DNA from: Mitsuaria sp. GD03876
Lineage (GTDB): Bacteria > Pseudomonadota > Gammaproteobacteria > Burkholderiales > Burkholderiaceae_C
Direction: 5' to 3'
Length of the DNA stretch: 64,000 bases
Assembly: GCF_029840635.1 (NCBI RefSeq)
Contig: NZ_JAOCCU010000006.1
Coordinates: 1 to 64,000, forward strand
Position numbers and translations under genes: made by a program. Below, piece after piece: positions 8,719 through 18,018 of this stretch. The notes beneath the pieces were generated by a model, which had not been told where the DNA came from, made no database searches, and saw only the letters and a list, made by a program, of their open reading frames with translations. Numbering within the stretch: position 1 is the first letter of the stretch; every line of letters starts with the position of its first letter.

Positions 8719-10422
8719 TCAGAAGCGGAAACCGCCGTCGATGCTGTCCAGCGCCTCGCGCAGCCGCTGGCGGCCCTGGCGGATCGCCCGCGGGTCCTGC
8801 GCGTCGAGCACCTGCTCGAACTCGCTCAGCCAGGCCTGGATCGCGTTGCGCTGTTCGCCGAGCCGGTCCTCGTAAAGCCGCTTGGCGCGCTCCACCAGGT
8901 AGCGGTTTTCCTCTTCCTCGCGCGGATGGCGCTTGAGCGCGCGCAGCTGCAGCAGCGCCTCGGCGATCTGCGCTTCGCTCATCTCGGTGGCGGTGTTGCG
9001 GATCAGCGTGCTGGCGGTGCGTCCGCCCTGCACGTCACGCACGTCGACCTCCAGCAGCCCGTTGGCGTCGTAGGTGAAGCGGACCTCGATCGCCGCGTCG
9101 CCCGCGGGCAGCGGCGGCACCTCGATGTCGAGCTTGCCCAGGTGCAGGTTGTCGCTGCCGAGCGGCGACTCGCCCTGGCGGATGTCGAGTTCCACCACCT
9201 TCTGGTTGTCGGAGACGGTGCAGTAGCGCTCCATCCGCGACACCGGCACCGGCGTGTTGCGCTCGATGATCGGGCTGAAGCGGTCGCCGATGCGTTGCTG
9301 GCCGACCTGCTGCGACGTGATCACGCCCAGCGAGAACGGCATCACGTCCGTCAGCACCACCTCGTCCAGCGCCGCGTCGCGCGCCTTCAAACCGGCCTGC
9401 ACCGCCGCGCCCTGCGCGATCGCCTGGTCCGGATCGATGGTGCGCAGCGGCAGCCGCTGGAACAGCCGCGTGATCATCTGGCGGACCATCGGCATGCGCG
9501 TCGCGCCGCCGACCAGCACCACCTCGTCCAGCGCCGACGGTGACAGCTGCGCGTCCTGCAGCGCGCGCTCGATCGGGCGGCGCAGGCGCTGCAGCAGGTC
9601 GGCGGTGGCGGTCTCGAAGTCGGCGCGGGTCAGCTCGAGCTCGGCGCGGCGGCCGTCCAGCATCAGGCCCATCGTGGCCGTGTCGCGCTCGCTCAGGTCG
9701 CGCTTGGCCTGCTCGGCCGCGCGCCACCACAGGGCGGGGTCCTTCTGCAGCCGCTCGCGGTCGGCCAGCGACAGCGCGCCGCAGCGCTCGATGAACAGCT
9801 TGCCGATCGCGTGGGCGAAGTCCTCGCCGCCCAGCCGCGTGTCGCCGGCGCTGGCGCGCACCTCGACGACGCCGTCGAAGTACTCCAGCACCGACACGTC
9901 GAAGGTGCCGCCCCCCAGGTCGAAGACCAGGAAGGTGCTGTTGTCGGGCCGGTCCTGCAGGCCGTAGGCCAGGCCGGCGGCGGTCGGTTCGTTGAGCAGC
10001 CGCTCGACCTTCAGCCCGGCGAGCTCGCCGGCGGTGCGGGTGGCGCGGCGCTGGGCCTCGTTGAAGTAGGCGGGGACGGTGATGACGGCCTCGGTGACCG
10101 GTTCGCCTAGGAAGGCCTCGGCGTCCGCCTTCAGCGCCTGCAGCACCAGCGCGGACAGCTCCTCGGCACGGAAGGCCTTGTCGCCGAGCTTGACGGTGCG
10201 CTCGGTCCCCATCCAGCGCTTGAACGCCTGCGCGGCGCGCGCCGGATCGGTGGCGGCGCGTTCCCGGGCGGCCAGGCCGACGATCAGCTTGCCGGTCTCG
10301 TCGATCGCCACGGCCGACGGGGTCGAGAAGTCGCCCAGGGTGTTGGGGATCAGCTGGGGACGGCCGTCGCGGAAGACGGCGATGAGGCTGTTGGTCGTGC
10401 CGAGGTCGATGCCGACGATCAT
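8719..10422 (-). CDS. hscC: Hsp70-family chaperone HscC
   Basis: Predicted 567-residue Hsp70, shorter than DnaK (about 640) and close to E. coli HscC (556). The ATPase domain is complete: phosphate-1 motif [42 protein letters not shown], and [15 protein letters not shown]. The substrate-binding half is present ([18 protein letters not shown]), but the lid is short and the acidic EEVD-like tail is missing, as in HscC. The start at 10422 gives the canonical [12 protein letters not shown] beginning. It is first in a two-gene operon with the degenerate J-like membrane protein. HscC is linked to stress response and transcription control in E. coli; the client here is unknown. Confidence 0.92.
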   Translation of the reverse strand: MIVGIDLGTTNSLIAVFRDGRPQLIPNTLGDFSTPSAVAIDETGKLIVGLAARERAATDPARAAQAFKRWMGTERTVKLGDKAFRAEELSALVLQALKADAEAFLGEPVTEAVITVPAYFNEAQRRATRTAGELAGLKVERLLNEPTAAGLAYGLQDRPDNSTFLVFDLGGGTFDVSVLEYFDGVVEVRASAGDTRLGGEDFAHAIGKLFIERCGALSLADRERLQKDPALWWRAAEQAKRDLSERDTATMGLMLDGRRAELELTRADFETATADLLQRLRRPIERALQDAQLSPSALDEVVLVGGATRMPMVRQMITRLFQRLPLRTIDPDQAIAQGAAVQAGLKARDAALDEVVLTDVMPFSLGVITSQQVGQQRIGDRFSPIIERNTPVPVSRMERYCTVSDNQKVVELDIRQGESPLGSDNLHLGKLDIEVPPLPAGDAAIEVRFTYDANGLLEVDVRDVQGGRTASTLIRNTATEMSEAQIAEALLQLRALKRHPREEEENRYLVERAKRLYEDRLGEQRNAIQAWLSEFEQVLDAQDPRAIRQGRQRLREALDSIDGGFRF

Positions 10423-10580
10423 GGGCGTGTGCGGGGGCCGGAGGTTGCGCGGACCAGGCCGCGGTCCCGCGGGAGCGCGGGGCGGCGGCAGGATATCAGC
10501 GCCCCGACGCCGGCCGCGACCCGGAGGGATACCGATCCCCCGCAAGGGCGAGCGATCCGTGAGGGATCGCCCGCGTCGGC

Positions 10581-11510
10581 TCACACCGCGGTCGCGCCCG
10601 CGTTGCGCACCGTCAACAGGTCGCCCAGCTGGACGCGGCGCAGGAACTCGGCGCGGATCCGGTCGGCGACCGCGCTGACCGTCTCGCTGCCGTCGTCCGA
10701 CGGGTCGATGTGGACCCGGAACGGGCGCTTGCCGAACGGCGCATCGACCACCCGGACCACCGCGCGCGCCACCTCCGTCGGATCGGCGTCGGCGGGCTCG
10801 GCCGCGGCGAGGTTGGTCATGATCTCGTGGGCCAGGCCCTGGGTCGCGCCGGTGTCGTAGGCGGCGGCGCGTTCGGCGTCGGCCGGCGCGCCCGAGTGGA
10901 CGAAGTGGTTCGTTCCCTTGGTGAAGGCGCCCGGCACCACGATGGCCGTCTCGATCCCCCAGCGCGCCAGTTCCCCGGCGTAGCTGACGGCGACCGCGTC
11001 CATCGCGGCCTTGGCCGCGAAGTACGGCGCCAGGTAGGGCGGCGTGCCGCCGCGGGTGCTGCTGCTGCCGATCCACAGCAGCAGGCCGCGGCCCTGGCGG
11101 CGCAGTTGCGGCAGCGCCGCGCGGTTGACCCGCTGCGCGCCGATCACGTTCACGTCGTAGAGCTGCGCGAACTGCTCGGGCAGGAAGGCTTCCGTCGGGC
11201 CGAAGGCCATGTGGCCGGCGTTGTGCATCACGACGTCGAGCCGGCCCTGCTCGGCCACGATGCGGGCGATGGCGGCGTCGGCGGAGTCCTGGGATTGCAC
11301 GTCCAGTTCCAGCGCGTGCAGCTGGACGCCGTGCTCGGCGGCATGGGCCTGGACGGCCGCGACCTGCGGCGCGTTGCGGCCCTGCGTGGCGCGCATGCTG
11401 GCATAGACGACGTGGCCGGCCTCGGCCAGCGCGCGGGCGCTCATCGCGCCGAAACCGCTCGAGGCGCCGGTGACGAGGATGACCTGGGGAGTGGGCTTCT
11501 GGGTGTTCAT
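10581..11510 (-). CDS. short-chain dehydrogenase/reductase
   Basis: Predicted 309-residue cytoplasmic NAD(P)-dependent oxidoreductase of the classical SDR family. The cofactor-binding TGASSGFG motif lies near residues 13-20, HNAGHMAFG matches the NAG motif, and the catalytic Ser and YFAAK (Y-x3-K) are present. The start at 11510 follows CCGGAG by about 8 bases. The C-terminal extension past the Rossmann core (VHIDPSDDGSETV) is typical of larger SDRs. It is the second gene of a two-gene leftward unit with another SDR, both divergent from a LysR regulator. The substrate cannot be told from sequence. Confidence 0.88.
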   Translation of the reverse strand: MNTQKPTPQVILVTGASSGFGAMSARALAEAGHVVYASMRATQGRNAPQVAAVQAHAAEHGVQLHALELDVQSQDSADAAIARIVAEQGRLDVVMHNAGHMAFGPTEAFLPEQFAQLYDVNVIGAQRVNRAALPQLRRQGRGLLLWIGSSSTRGGTPPYLAPYFAAKAAMDAVAVSYAGELARWGIETAIVVPGAFTKGTNHFVHSGAPADAERAAAYDTGATQGLAHEIMTNLAAAEPADADPTEVARAVVRVVDAPFGKRPFRVHIDPSDDGSETVSAVADRIRAEFLRRVQLGDLLTVRNAGATAV

Positions 11511-11565
11511 GACGATGCTCCGGAGGGGGAAGTCGGAAGGACAGGGGGCGGTCGATGGGGGGCGA

Positions 11566-12321
11566 TCAGGCGAAGCCGCCGTTGGCGCGCAGCACCTGGC
11601 TGTTGATCCAACCGCCGTCGGGGCCGGCGAGGAAGGACACGGCGTTGGCGATGTCCTCGGGCGTGCCCAGGCGTTCCAGCGGCGCGATGCGGGCGACCTG
11701 GTCGACCTGCTCCTGCGACTTGCCCTTGAAGAACAGCTCGGTGCCGACCGGGCCTGGCGCGACCGCGTTGACGGTGATCGAGCGGCCGCGCAGCTCGTTG
11801 GCAAGCACGTGGACCAGGCCTTCGACGCCGGCCTTGGCGGCGATGTACGGGCCGTAGTTCGGGAAGGACTTGGCGATCACGCTGGTCGACAGCGCCACGA
11901 TGCGGCCGCCGGCGGCGACCTTCTCGGCGGCGTGGGCCAGCACCAGGAAGGCGCCGCGCAGGTTGGTGTCGATGACCTGGTCGAAGGTGGCCAGGCTGGC
12001 CGGCGCGATCGGCGCCATGGGCATCACGCCGGCGCTGTGCACGACGGCGTCGACGCGGCCGAAGCGGCGCAGCGTCTCGTCGAACAGCGCGGCGACCTGA
12101 CCGGCGTCGGACACGTCGGCCTGGACGGCGACGGCGCGGCCGCCGGCGGATTCGATCGCGGCGACGGTCTCCTGCGCCGCGGCGGCATTGCCGGCGTAGT
12201 TGACGACGACCGCGTAGCCGTCGGCGGCCAGCCGCGTGGCGATGGCCTTGCCGATGCCGCGCGAGGCGCCGGTGACGATGGCGGTGCGGATCGGGGAAGA
12301 GGTGGTGGCGGGGGTGGTCAT
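11566..12321 (-). CDS. SDR-family oxidoreductase (FabG-like)
   Basis: Predicted 251-residue classical SDR with TGASRGIG at the nucleotide-binding turn, HSAGVM in place of NNAG, the catalytic Ser in the STSV loop, YIAAK, and the C-terminal FLAGPDGGWINSQVLRANGGFA typical of FabG-like 3-oxoacyl or alcohol reductases. The start at 12321 follows a GGAGC. It is transcribed first in a leftward SDR pair and divergently from the LysR gene at 12488, whose product is its likely regulator. The physiological substrate is unknown; a second role in fatty acid synthesis is less likely given the regulator pairing. Confidence 0.88.
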   Translation of the reverse strand: MTTPATTSSPIRTAIVTGASRGIGKAIATRLAADGYAVVVNYAGNAAAAQETVAAIESAGGRAVAVQADVSDAGQVAALFDETLRRFGRVDAVVHSAGVMPMAPIAPASLATFDQVIDTNLRGAFLVLAHAAEKVAAGGRIVALSTSVIAKSFPNYGPYIAAKAGVEGLVHVLANELRGRSITVNAVAPGPVGTELFFKGKSQEQVDQVARIAPLERLGTPEDIANAVSFLAGPDGGWINSQVLRANGGFA

Positions 12322-12405
12322 GGTGGGCTCCAGGGTTGAAGTGGGGTGCAGAGGTCGGGTCGCGGTGGGGAGGCATTCCCGGTGGCGATGGAACGAATTC
12401 TGGTT

Positions 12406-12436
12406 ATTGGCCGCCTTCGGATAAAGGCGCCACAAT
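12406..12436. promoter_or_regulatory. candidate LysR operator between SDR and lysR genes
   Basis: A near-palindrome, ATTGGCCGCCTT - cggat - AAAGGCGCCACAAT, occupies the divergent intergenic region. The outer ATTG/CAAT and inner GCC/GGC arms match with one base of slippage. LysR regulators usually bind such dyads next to their own promoter; the assignment to the adjacent LysR protein is inferred. Confidence 0.5.
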
Positions 12437-12487
12437 CGACTTGTTAATTCAACCCAGCTCAACAAAAGTGCGAGAGGATCCCTGCCC

Positions 12488-13396
12488 ATGGACCGCTTCG
12501 ACACCCTTCAGCTCTTCACCCGGATCGTGGAGCTGCGCAGCTTCACGCAGGCCGCCGCGCAACTGGACATTCCCCGCGCGAGCGCCACCCATGCGATCAA
12601 GGCGCTGGAGGCGCGGCTGGGCACGCGGCTACTGGACCGCACGACCCGCGACGTGCGGCCGACGCTGGACGGCCAGGCGTATTACGAGCGCTGCGTGCTG
12701 GTGCTCAATGAGCTCGACGATGCCGAGGCCTCGCTCAAGCAGGTGGCGTCGAATCCGCGCGGCGTGCTGCGGGTGGACATGCATGGCGCGCATGCGACGC
12801 ACATCGTGTTGCCGCGCATCGACGAGTTCCGCGCCCGGTTCCCGCAGATCGAGCTGGTGGTCAGCGGCGGGGACCGGCTGGTCGATCTGGTGCGCGAGGG
12901 CGTGGACTGCGTGCTGCGCGCGGGCACGCCGCGCGATTCGACGCTGGTGGCGCGCCGGTTGGCGTCGATGCCGCAGGTGCTGTGCGCGAGTCCGGATTAC
13001 CTCGCGCGGGCTGGGACACCGCGGCATCCCGATGACCTGCCGTGGCATCAGACGGTGCGCTTCTTCGCCAGCGGCGGCGGGGCGGACTATCCGGTGGAGC
13101 TGACCGTCGACGGGCAGTTGCGTCGGTATCAGCTGCCGGGGTGGATCTCGGTCAACGACGCGCAGAACTACGTCACCTGCGCGCTGCGCGGCTGCGGGTT
13201 GATCCAGCTGCCACGGTTTCACGTCGAGCAGGAGCTGGACGAGGGGCGGTTGGTCGAGGTGTTGGCGGACTGGGAGAGTCCGCCGATGACGCTCTCCGCG
13301 CTGTACCCGCAGCACCGCCAGCTGTCGCCGCGCGTGCGGGTGTTCGTGGACTGGGTGGCGCAGTTGTATGGGGAGAAGTTCGGCGCAGCGGCTTGA
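12488..13396 (+). CDS. LysR-family transcriptional regulator
   Basis: Predicted 302-residue regulator. The N-terminal winged helix-turn-helix (about residues 5-62) has the typical LysR pattern FTRIVELRSFTQAAAQLDIPRASATHAIKALEARLGTRLLDRT. The effector-binding domain follows from about residue 90 (GVLRVDMHGAHATHIVLPRI). It resembles the CrgA/AaeR-like group that often controls adjacent oxidoreductases. It is divergent from the two SDR genes with 166 bp between starts, including a dyad suited to LysR binding. The inducer is not predictable. Confidence 0.92.
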   Translation: MDRFDTLQLFTRIVELRSFTQAAAQLDIPRASATHAIKALEARLGTRLLDRTTRDVRPTLDGQAYYERCVLVLNELDDAEASLKQVASNPRGVLRVDMHGAHATHIVLPRIDEFRARFPQIELVVSGGDRLVDLVREGVDCVLRAGTPRDSTLVARRLASMPQVLCASPDYLARAGTPRHPDDLPWHQTVRFFASGGGADYPVELTVDGQLRRYQLPGWISVNDAQNYVTCALRGCGLIQLPRFHVEQELDEGRLVEVLADWESPPMTLSALYPQHRQLSPRVRVFVDWVAQLYGEKFGAAA

Positions 13397-13425
13397 GGAC
13401 TCGGTGATACCCCGCAGTCTCGGAC

Positions 13426-13465
13426 TTGACGCTCCTCGTCCATGTGTATTACTGTACCGATACAC
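13426..13465 (+). promoter_or_regulatory. promoter and GntR operator for the ABC operon
   Basis: TTGACG at 13426-13431 is a good -35 box, with TATTAC or TACTGT about 15-18 bp downstream as -10. Over the -10 lies a dyad, GTGTAT-N10-ATACAC (13444-13465), with perfect 6-bp arms. YtrA-type GntR regulators usually bind such TGTA/TACA dyads at their own promoter, so autorepression by the following gene is likely. Confidence 0.65.
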
Positions 13466-13503
13466 GCAAACGACGCCCCGCCTTTCACCGCCCCGCCCGC
13501 CCC

Positions 13504-13905
13504 GTGGACCCCGACCTGATCTTCACCATCAACCCCGGCTCCCCCGAGCCGATCTACCGCCAGCTGGTGGACCAGCTGCGCCGCCGCGTGGCCAGCGGCC
13601 AGCTGGTGGCGGGCCAGGAGATCCCCTCGGTGCGTGAACTGGCGCAGGTGCTGGCGGTGAACCCGATGACGGTGTCCAAGGCCTTCGGCCTGATGGAGGC
13701 CGAGGGCCTGGTGGAGCGCCGCCGCGGGCTGCCGATGGTGGTAGCGGCGCAGCACCAGAAGGCGATGAAGACGCGTGGCCGCGTCGAGCTGCTGCGGCCC
13801 ACGCTGGAGAAGGCCGCCGCCGAGGCGCGGCAGCTGGAGTTGCCGCCAGAACAGGTGCTGTCGCTGTTCAAGGCGCTGCTGGAGGACAAGGGAGAGACGC
13901 GATGA
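13504..13905 (+). CDS. GntR/YtrA-family transcriptional regulator
   Basis: Predicted 133-residue repressor. The winged helix (PIYRQLVDQLRRRVASGQL, IPSVRELAQVLAVNPMTVSKAF) is followed by a short helical C-terminus rather than an effector-binding FadR/HutC domain, the hallmark of the YtrA subgroup that regulates ABC exporters. The frame is open further upstream, but the promoter and operator lie at 13426-13465, so GTG at 13504 is the sensible start although it lacks a clear ribosome site. The stop overlaps the ATPase start by 4 bases (ATGA). It probably represses the ABC genes until a ligand or envelope stress relieves it. Confidence 0.85.
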   Translation: MDPDLIFTINPGSPEPIYRQLVDQLRRRVASGQLVAGQEIPSVRELAQVLAVNPMTVSKAFGLMEAEGLVERRRGLPMVVAAQHQKAMKTRGRVELLRPTLEKAAAEARQLELPPEQVLSLFKALLEDKGETR

Positions 13906-14822
13906 CACAGACGCTGACGATGGACCTGGCCGCGACGCGCGCCGACGAGGCCGCCGGCGCGCCGCCGGTCCAGGCGACCGGCCTGCGGGTCGACTTCAAG
14001 GGCCAGCCGGGCGTGCTGGCCGGGCTGGACTGGACGCTGGCGCCGGGCCAGGTCGTCGGCCTGCTGGGTCGCAACGGCGCCGGCAAGACCACGCTGCTGG
14101 AGACGCTGCTCGGCCTGCGCGAGCCGGAGGCCGGCGAGGTCCGCCTGTTCGGCCAGCCCGCGCTGATGCCGGACGACGCGCTGCGGGCGCGGCTGGGCTA
14201 CGTGCCGCAGCAGTCCGCGCTGTTCGAGGACTTCCAGGCCGGCGACCTGCTGCGCTACTTCCGCAGCTTCTACCCGCGCTGGAACGACGCCAAGGTCGAC
14301 GGCCTGATGTCGCGCTGGGACATCCCGCGCGATCGTCGCGTCGGCCAGCTGTCGCAGGGGCAGCAGCAGCGCCTGTCGATCGTGCGGGCGCTGGCGCACG
14401 AGCCGGACCTGCTGGTGCTGGACGAGCCCGTCGCCAGCCTCGACGCGGCCGGGCGGCGCGATTTCCTGCGCGAGCTCGTCGACCAGGTGCTGGACCGCGG
14501 CACGACGGTGCTGTTCTCCACCCACATCCTGTCCGACCTGGAACGCGTGGCCTTCAACATCGCCTTCCTCAGCCGCGGCCGCATCGCGCTGCAGGCGCCG
14601 CTGGACGTGTTGTCGGACGAGGTCCGGCTGCTGGCCGGGCCGATCGGCCGGCTGCAGGCCGCCGTCGACACGCATGGCGGCCAGGTGCTGAGCCGCCGCG
14701 ACCTGGGCGAGCAGCCGCGTTGGCTGGTGCGTTTCCCCGGCGGCCGCGTGCCCGAGGCCGACGCGGCGCTCCATTGCGAGGCGCTGAACCTCGAGGACCT
14801 GTTCCTGGAGCTGACGCAATGA
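13902..14822 (+). CDS. ABC transporter ATP-binding protein
   Basis: Predicted 306-residue ATPase. Walker A GRNGAGKTT, Q-loop in VPQQSALF, signature LSQGQQQR, Walker B LLVLDEPVASLD and the switch histidine in FSTHILSDLE are all intact. It matches the YtrB/exporter-type ATPases with an extended C-terminal regulatory region (residues about 230-306). It is the second gene of a GntR-ATPase-permease operon with 4-base overlaps at both ends, so translation is probably coupled. The exported substrate is unknown; YtrA-linked ABC systems often respond to cell-wall-active compounds. Confidence 0.9.
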   Translation: MTQTLTMDLAATRADEAAGAPPVQATGLRVDFKGQPGVLAGLDWTLAPGQVVGLLGRNGAGKTTLLETLLGLREPEAGEVRLFGQPALMPDDALRARLGYVPQQSALFEDFQAGDLLRYFRSFYPRWNDAKVDGLMSRWDIPRDRRVGQLSQGQQQRLSIVRALAHEPDLLVLDEPVASLDAAGRRDFLRELVDQVLDRGTTVLFSTHILSDLERVAFNIAFLSRGRIALQAPLDVLSDEVRLLAGPIGRLQAAVDTHGGQVLSRRDLGEQPRWLVRFPGGRVPEADAALHCEALNLEDLFLELTQ

Positions 14823-16318
14823 ACGCCGCGCTGCCGCTGCCCGGCGTCGGCGGCCATGGCGCGGTGTTCCGCGCGGTGGCGCGCAAGGTCGGCCGCCTGT
14901 GGTGGCTGGCGCTGCCGGTGCTGGGCGCGACCGGCCTGGCCACGATGAGCGGCAAGCCAAAGGTCGTCGCGGTCGCCTTCGCGGTGGCCGCGGCCATCGC
15001 GCTGCAGCTGATGTGGTGGGCCGCCGCCAGCGCGCTGGTGAGCTTGAACGACCCGTTGTCCGCGCGATTGGTGCCGGGCCAGGTGCGGCGTCTGCGCGAG
15101 GTCGCGGTGGGGCTGATGCTGGTGCTGGCCGTGGCCTGCGGCGCGCTGCTGGGCTCAGCGACTGGGCATGAGCTCGCGATCATCAGCGGCTGCGCGGTCG
15201 CGATGCTGGCCTTCGTCGCCTGCCTGCGCTGGCCGAACCTGTGGATCGCGTTCTGGTTCACGCCAGCGATGTTCTCCTCCACCCTGCACGACATGGCGCT
15301 GACGAAGGCGCTGGTCGCCTTCGCGCGGGATTGGTACCAGGCCGAGGCGCTGACGCAGACGGCCGTGGTGCTGCTCCTTGCCGGCATGGCGCTGTGGCGT
15401 CTGTTCCAGGACGGCGGCTCCGCGCATGCGCAGTCCTGGGGCCGATCGCGGCGCTGGCGCGAGACGATGTCGATGCAGCGCGGCGGCGGCGCGGCACGCA
15501 TCGCCTGCCCGCGCGGGCCCCTCGCGCCATTGGCGCGGCTGTTCCAGTGGGGTCATCCGCTGTGGCGCGAGCACCTGCTGCGCACCGCCCGACCGACCGC
15601 GGCCAGCGTCGCCGCCCGGGCCGACTTCGCGGTGCTGCGCGGCCTGCACTGGTCGGCCAGCGGCTCGACCTCGATCGTGATCCTGGGCTTCTTCCTGATC
15701 GCCGAGATCGTCTTGCTGATCACGATCCCCGACCGCGCGGAGCGGGTGATCCGTGGCGCGCTGCCCGGCGTGTCGATCGGGCTGATGAGCTCGATGATGG
15801 CGCCGCTGTTCGGCCTGGCCACGACGCTGCTCCAGATGCGCCGCGAGCAGGCGCTGCTGCTGCTGGTCCCCGGCATGCCGCGCGGCTCCGCGATGAACCG
15901 GCAGCTGGCCTTCCGTCTGCTGCGCCAATACCTGGGCGTGTGGGCCGTGGCCGTCGGCGCGGTCCTGACGATGGGCGCGCTGGTGCCGGGCGATACCTCG
16001 GCCTTCGACGCCCGGATGCTCGGCCTGCACGCCGCCGCGGTGGCGCTGCCGGCCGGCCTGCTGCTGTGGCGCGACTGGTCGCGCCAAGCGCCGCTCAGCG
16101 GCGGCCGCGTGGCCACGCGGACGATGGCGATGCTGTTGCTGATGGGCCTGAGCGGCGCGGCCAGCGGCTACTGGGAGTTCTCGCCGCTGTGGACGCTCGC
16201 GGCTTCGGTGCTGCTCACGGTGGCGGTGGGCGCGTGGCGCTGGCGCGCGCTGGACCGGCTGGCGCCGTTCTGGCCGGTCGGCCGCCATGGCGGCGGCGAG
16301 GACCCGGGCCGCGCCTGA
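14819..16318 (+). CDS. ABC transporter permease (membrane component)
   Basis: Predicted 499-residue integral membrane protein. Hydrophobic segments occur near residues 25-70, 95-135 and 180-200 in the N-terminal half, and again from about 285 to the end in the C-terminal half (SIVILGFFLIAEIVLLITI, YLGVWAVAVGAVLTMGALV, TMAMLLLMGLSGAASGYW). No known enzymatic motif is present. The ATG overlaps the ATPase stop (ATGA), and the start gives a short basic N-terminus before the first segment. Position after GntR and ATPase genes makes it the membrane subunit of that exporter. It ends 16 bp before the convergent flavin reductase stop. Confidence 0.75.
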   Translation: MNAALPLPGVGGHGAVFRAVARKVGRLWWLALPVLGATGLATMSGKPKVVAVAFAVAAAIALQLMWWAAASALVSLNDPLSARLVPGQVRRLREVAVGLMLVLAVACGALLGSATGHELAIISGCAVAMLAFVACLRWPNLWIAFWFTPAMFSSTLHDMALTKALVAFARDWYQAEALTQTAVVLLLAGMALWRLFQDGGSAHAQSWGRSRRWRETMSMQRGGGAARIACPRGPLAPLARLFQWGHPLWREHLLRTARPTAASVAARADFAVLRGLHWSASGSTSIVILGFFLIAEIVLLITIPDRAERVIRGALPGVSIGLMSSMMAPLFGLATTLLQMRREQALLLLVPGMPRGSAMNRQLAFRLLRQYLGVWAVAVGAVLTMGALVPGDTSAFDARMLGLHAAAVALPAGLLLWRDWSRQAPLSGGRVATRTMAMLLLMGLSGAASGYWEFSPLWTLAASVLLTVAVGAWRWRALDRLAPFWPVGRHGGGEDPGRA

Positions 16319-16334
16319 GGCGCGCGCGCCGGGC

Positions 16335-16874
16335 TCAGATCGGCAGCTCGGTGTAGTAGCGGCCGCCGTGGAAGATCAGCGGCTGCGCGTGCTCGGCACG
16401 GCTGCAGGCCTCGACCTCGCCGACGAAGATGACGTGGTCGCCTTCCTCGTACTGGCTGCGGTTGGCGCATTCGAAGACCGCGGCGCAGCCCTCCAGCACC
16501 GGCGCGCCGCCGCAGCCCTCGCGGAAGGCCACGCCGGCGAAGCGGTCGATGTCGCGCGTGGCGAAGCGCTGCGCGAGCTCTTTCTGGTCGGCCGCCAGGA
16601 TGTTGATCGCGTAGTGCGAGCCGCGGCTGAACACCGGCATCGAGCCCGCGCGCCGCGCCAGGCTCCACAGCACCAGCGGCGGCGTCAGCGACACGGAGTT
16701 GAAGGAATTGGCGGTCAGCCCGACCAGGGTGCCGTCGTCGGCGCGCGCGGTGACGATGGTGACGCCGGTGGCGAACATGCCCAGCGCGGCACGGAACTGC
16801 TGCGGGTCTAGCGGCGAGGTGGCGCAGGCCGGGGACGGCGTGATCAGGGGCGGCTGGGACATGATGGGAGGCAT
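16335..16874 (-). CDS. flavin reductase family protein (FMN-binding split barrel)
   Basis: Predicted 179-residue cytoplasmic flavoprotein. The pattern FRAALGMFATGVTIVTARA, LTANSFNSVSLTPPLVLWSL and HYAINILAADQKELAQRFA is typical of the short flavin reductases that supply FMNH2 or FADH2 to two-component monooxygenases. The start at 16874 is supported by GGGAGG; a second ATG four codons later has none. It is divergent from the M48 gene with only 23 bp between starts. No monooxygenase partner lies beside it. Confidence 0.88.
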   Translation of the reverse strand: MPPIMSQPPLITPSPACATSPLDPQQFRAALGMFATGVTIVTARADDGTLVGLTANSFNSVSLTPPLVLWSLARRAGSMPVFSRGSHYAINILAADQKELAQRFATRDIDRFAGVAFREGCGGAPVLEGCAAVFECANRSQYEEGDHVIFVGEVEACSRAEHAQPLIFHGGRYYTELPI

Positions 16875-16897
16875 TGTCGCCTCCCTAGAATCCCGCC

Positions 16898-17857
16898 ATG
16901 GCTGATGCTGACTTCTCCCCCGATGCCGACGTTCATCTGCCGTCGGCGCCCCTGTACGGATTCGGACGCTGTGACTGCCGCGCCTGCGGCGGCGACGGCG
17001 CGCCCCGCCAGCCGGCGCGGCGGCTGTTCACCGGGCTGCTCGCCGCCGGCGGCGTGAGCGCGATGACGCCGGCCTGGGCGCAGGAAGGCGTCGATGTCGG
17101 CAAGCAAAGCCGCTTCACCAAGCTGATCTCCGCCGAACAGGTCGAGGCCGCGGCGCAGCAGCAGTACGCGCAGATGACGCGCCAGGCCCAGTCGCAGAAG
17201 GCGCTGGCGCCGGCCACCCATCCGCAGGTGGTCCGCCTGCGGGCGATCGCGCAGCGGATCATCCCGTTCGCCGGCGCCTGGAACCCGCGCGCGCAGCAGT
17301 GGCGCTGGGAAGTGAACCTGATCGGCAGCCGCGAGCTCAACGCGTTCTGCATGCCGGGCGGGAAGATCGCGTTCTATTTCGGCATCCTGCAGCAGCTGCA
17401 GCTCAACGACGACGAGGTCGCGATGATCATGGGCCACGAGATGGCCCATGCGCTGCGGGAACACGCGCGCGAGCGCATGGGCAAGACGGCGGCGACCAAC
17501 GGCGCGATCGAGCTCGGCGCGGCGCTGCTGGGGCTGGGCAACGTGGGCCGCGGCATCGCCAACATCGGCGGCCAGCTGCTGACGCTGACCTTCAGCCGCG
17601 AGGACGAGAGCGAAGCCGACCTGGTCGGCATGGACCTGGCGGCGCGCGCGGGCTACAACCCGCGGGCTGGCGTCTCGCTGTGGCAGAAGATGGGACAGGC
17701 CAGCAAGGGCGCGCCGCCGCAGTTCCTGTCGACGCACCCGTCGGGCCCGACGCGGATCCGCGACATCGAACGCACGCTGCCGCGCGTCGAGGGCCTCTAC
17801 GCCCGGGCGCCCAAGCCGACGCAGCGTTTCCAGCCGCCGGAACCCGCGAAGTCGTAA
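16898..17857 (+). CDS. M48-family zinc metalloprotease, exported
   Basis: Predicted 319-residue protease. The zinc site is HEMAH at residues 180-184 with the third ligand in ESEAD (237-241). The N-terminus is odd: FGRCDCRACGGDG precedes a Tat-like ARRLFTGLLAAGG segment ending around AWA, so a cysteine-rich stretch sits before the signal. The mature part resembles LoiP/BepA-type periplasmic M48 enzymes, which act in outer-membrane quality control. There is no TPR domain, so it is closer to LoiP. It is divergent from the flavin reductase gene. An internal start nearer the signal would remove the Cys-rich part and cannot be excluded. Confidence 0.85.
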   Translation: MADADFSPDADVHLPSAPLYGFGRCDCRACGGDGAPRQPARRLFTGLLAAGGVSAMTPAWAQEGVDVGKQSRFTKLISAEQVEAAAQQQYAQMTRQAQSQKALAPATHPQVVRLRAIAQRIIPFAGAWNPRAQQWRWEVNLIGSRELNAFCMPGGKIAFYFGILQQLQLNDDEVAMIMGHEMAHALREHARERMGKTAATNGAIELGAALLGLGNVGRGIANIGGQLLTLTFSREDESEADLVGMDLAARAGYNPRAGVSLWQKMGQASKGAPPQFLSTHPSGPTRIRDIERTLPRVEGLYARAPKPTQRFQPPEPAKS

Positions 17858-18018
17858 CAGCCGGATGACGTGACGGCCTGACCCCGAGGCCGCCGACGCC
17901 CGGGAAGTCCGATGCCATCGGGTTTCTCTCGTGTATCCCTATGTCAAGGGAGACGGCACGGCGATTGCCGACGCCGCCTGCGAGGTCCACACTGGCGCCT
18001 CATCGACCAGGGAACGAC

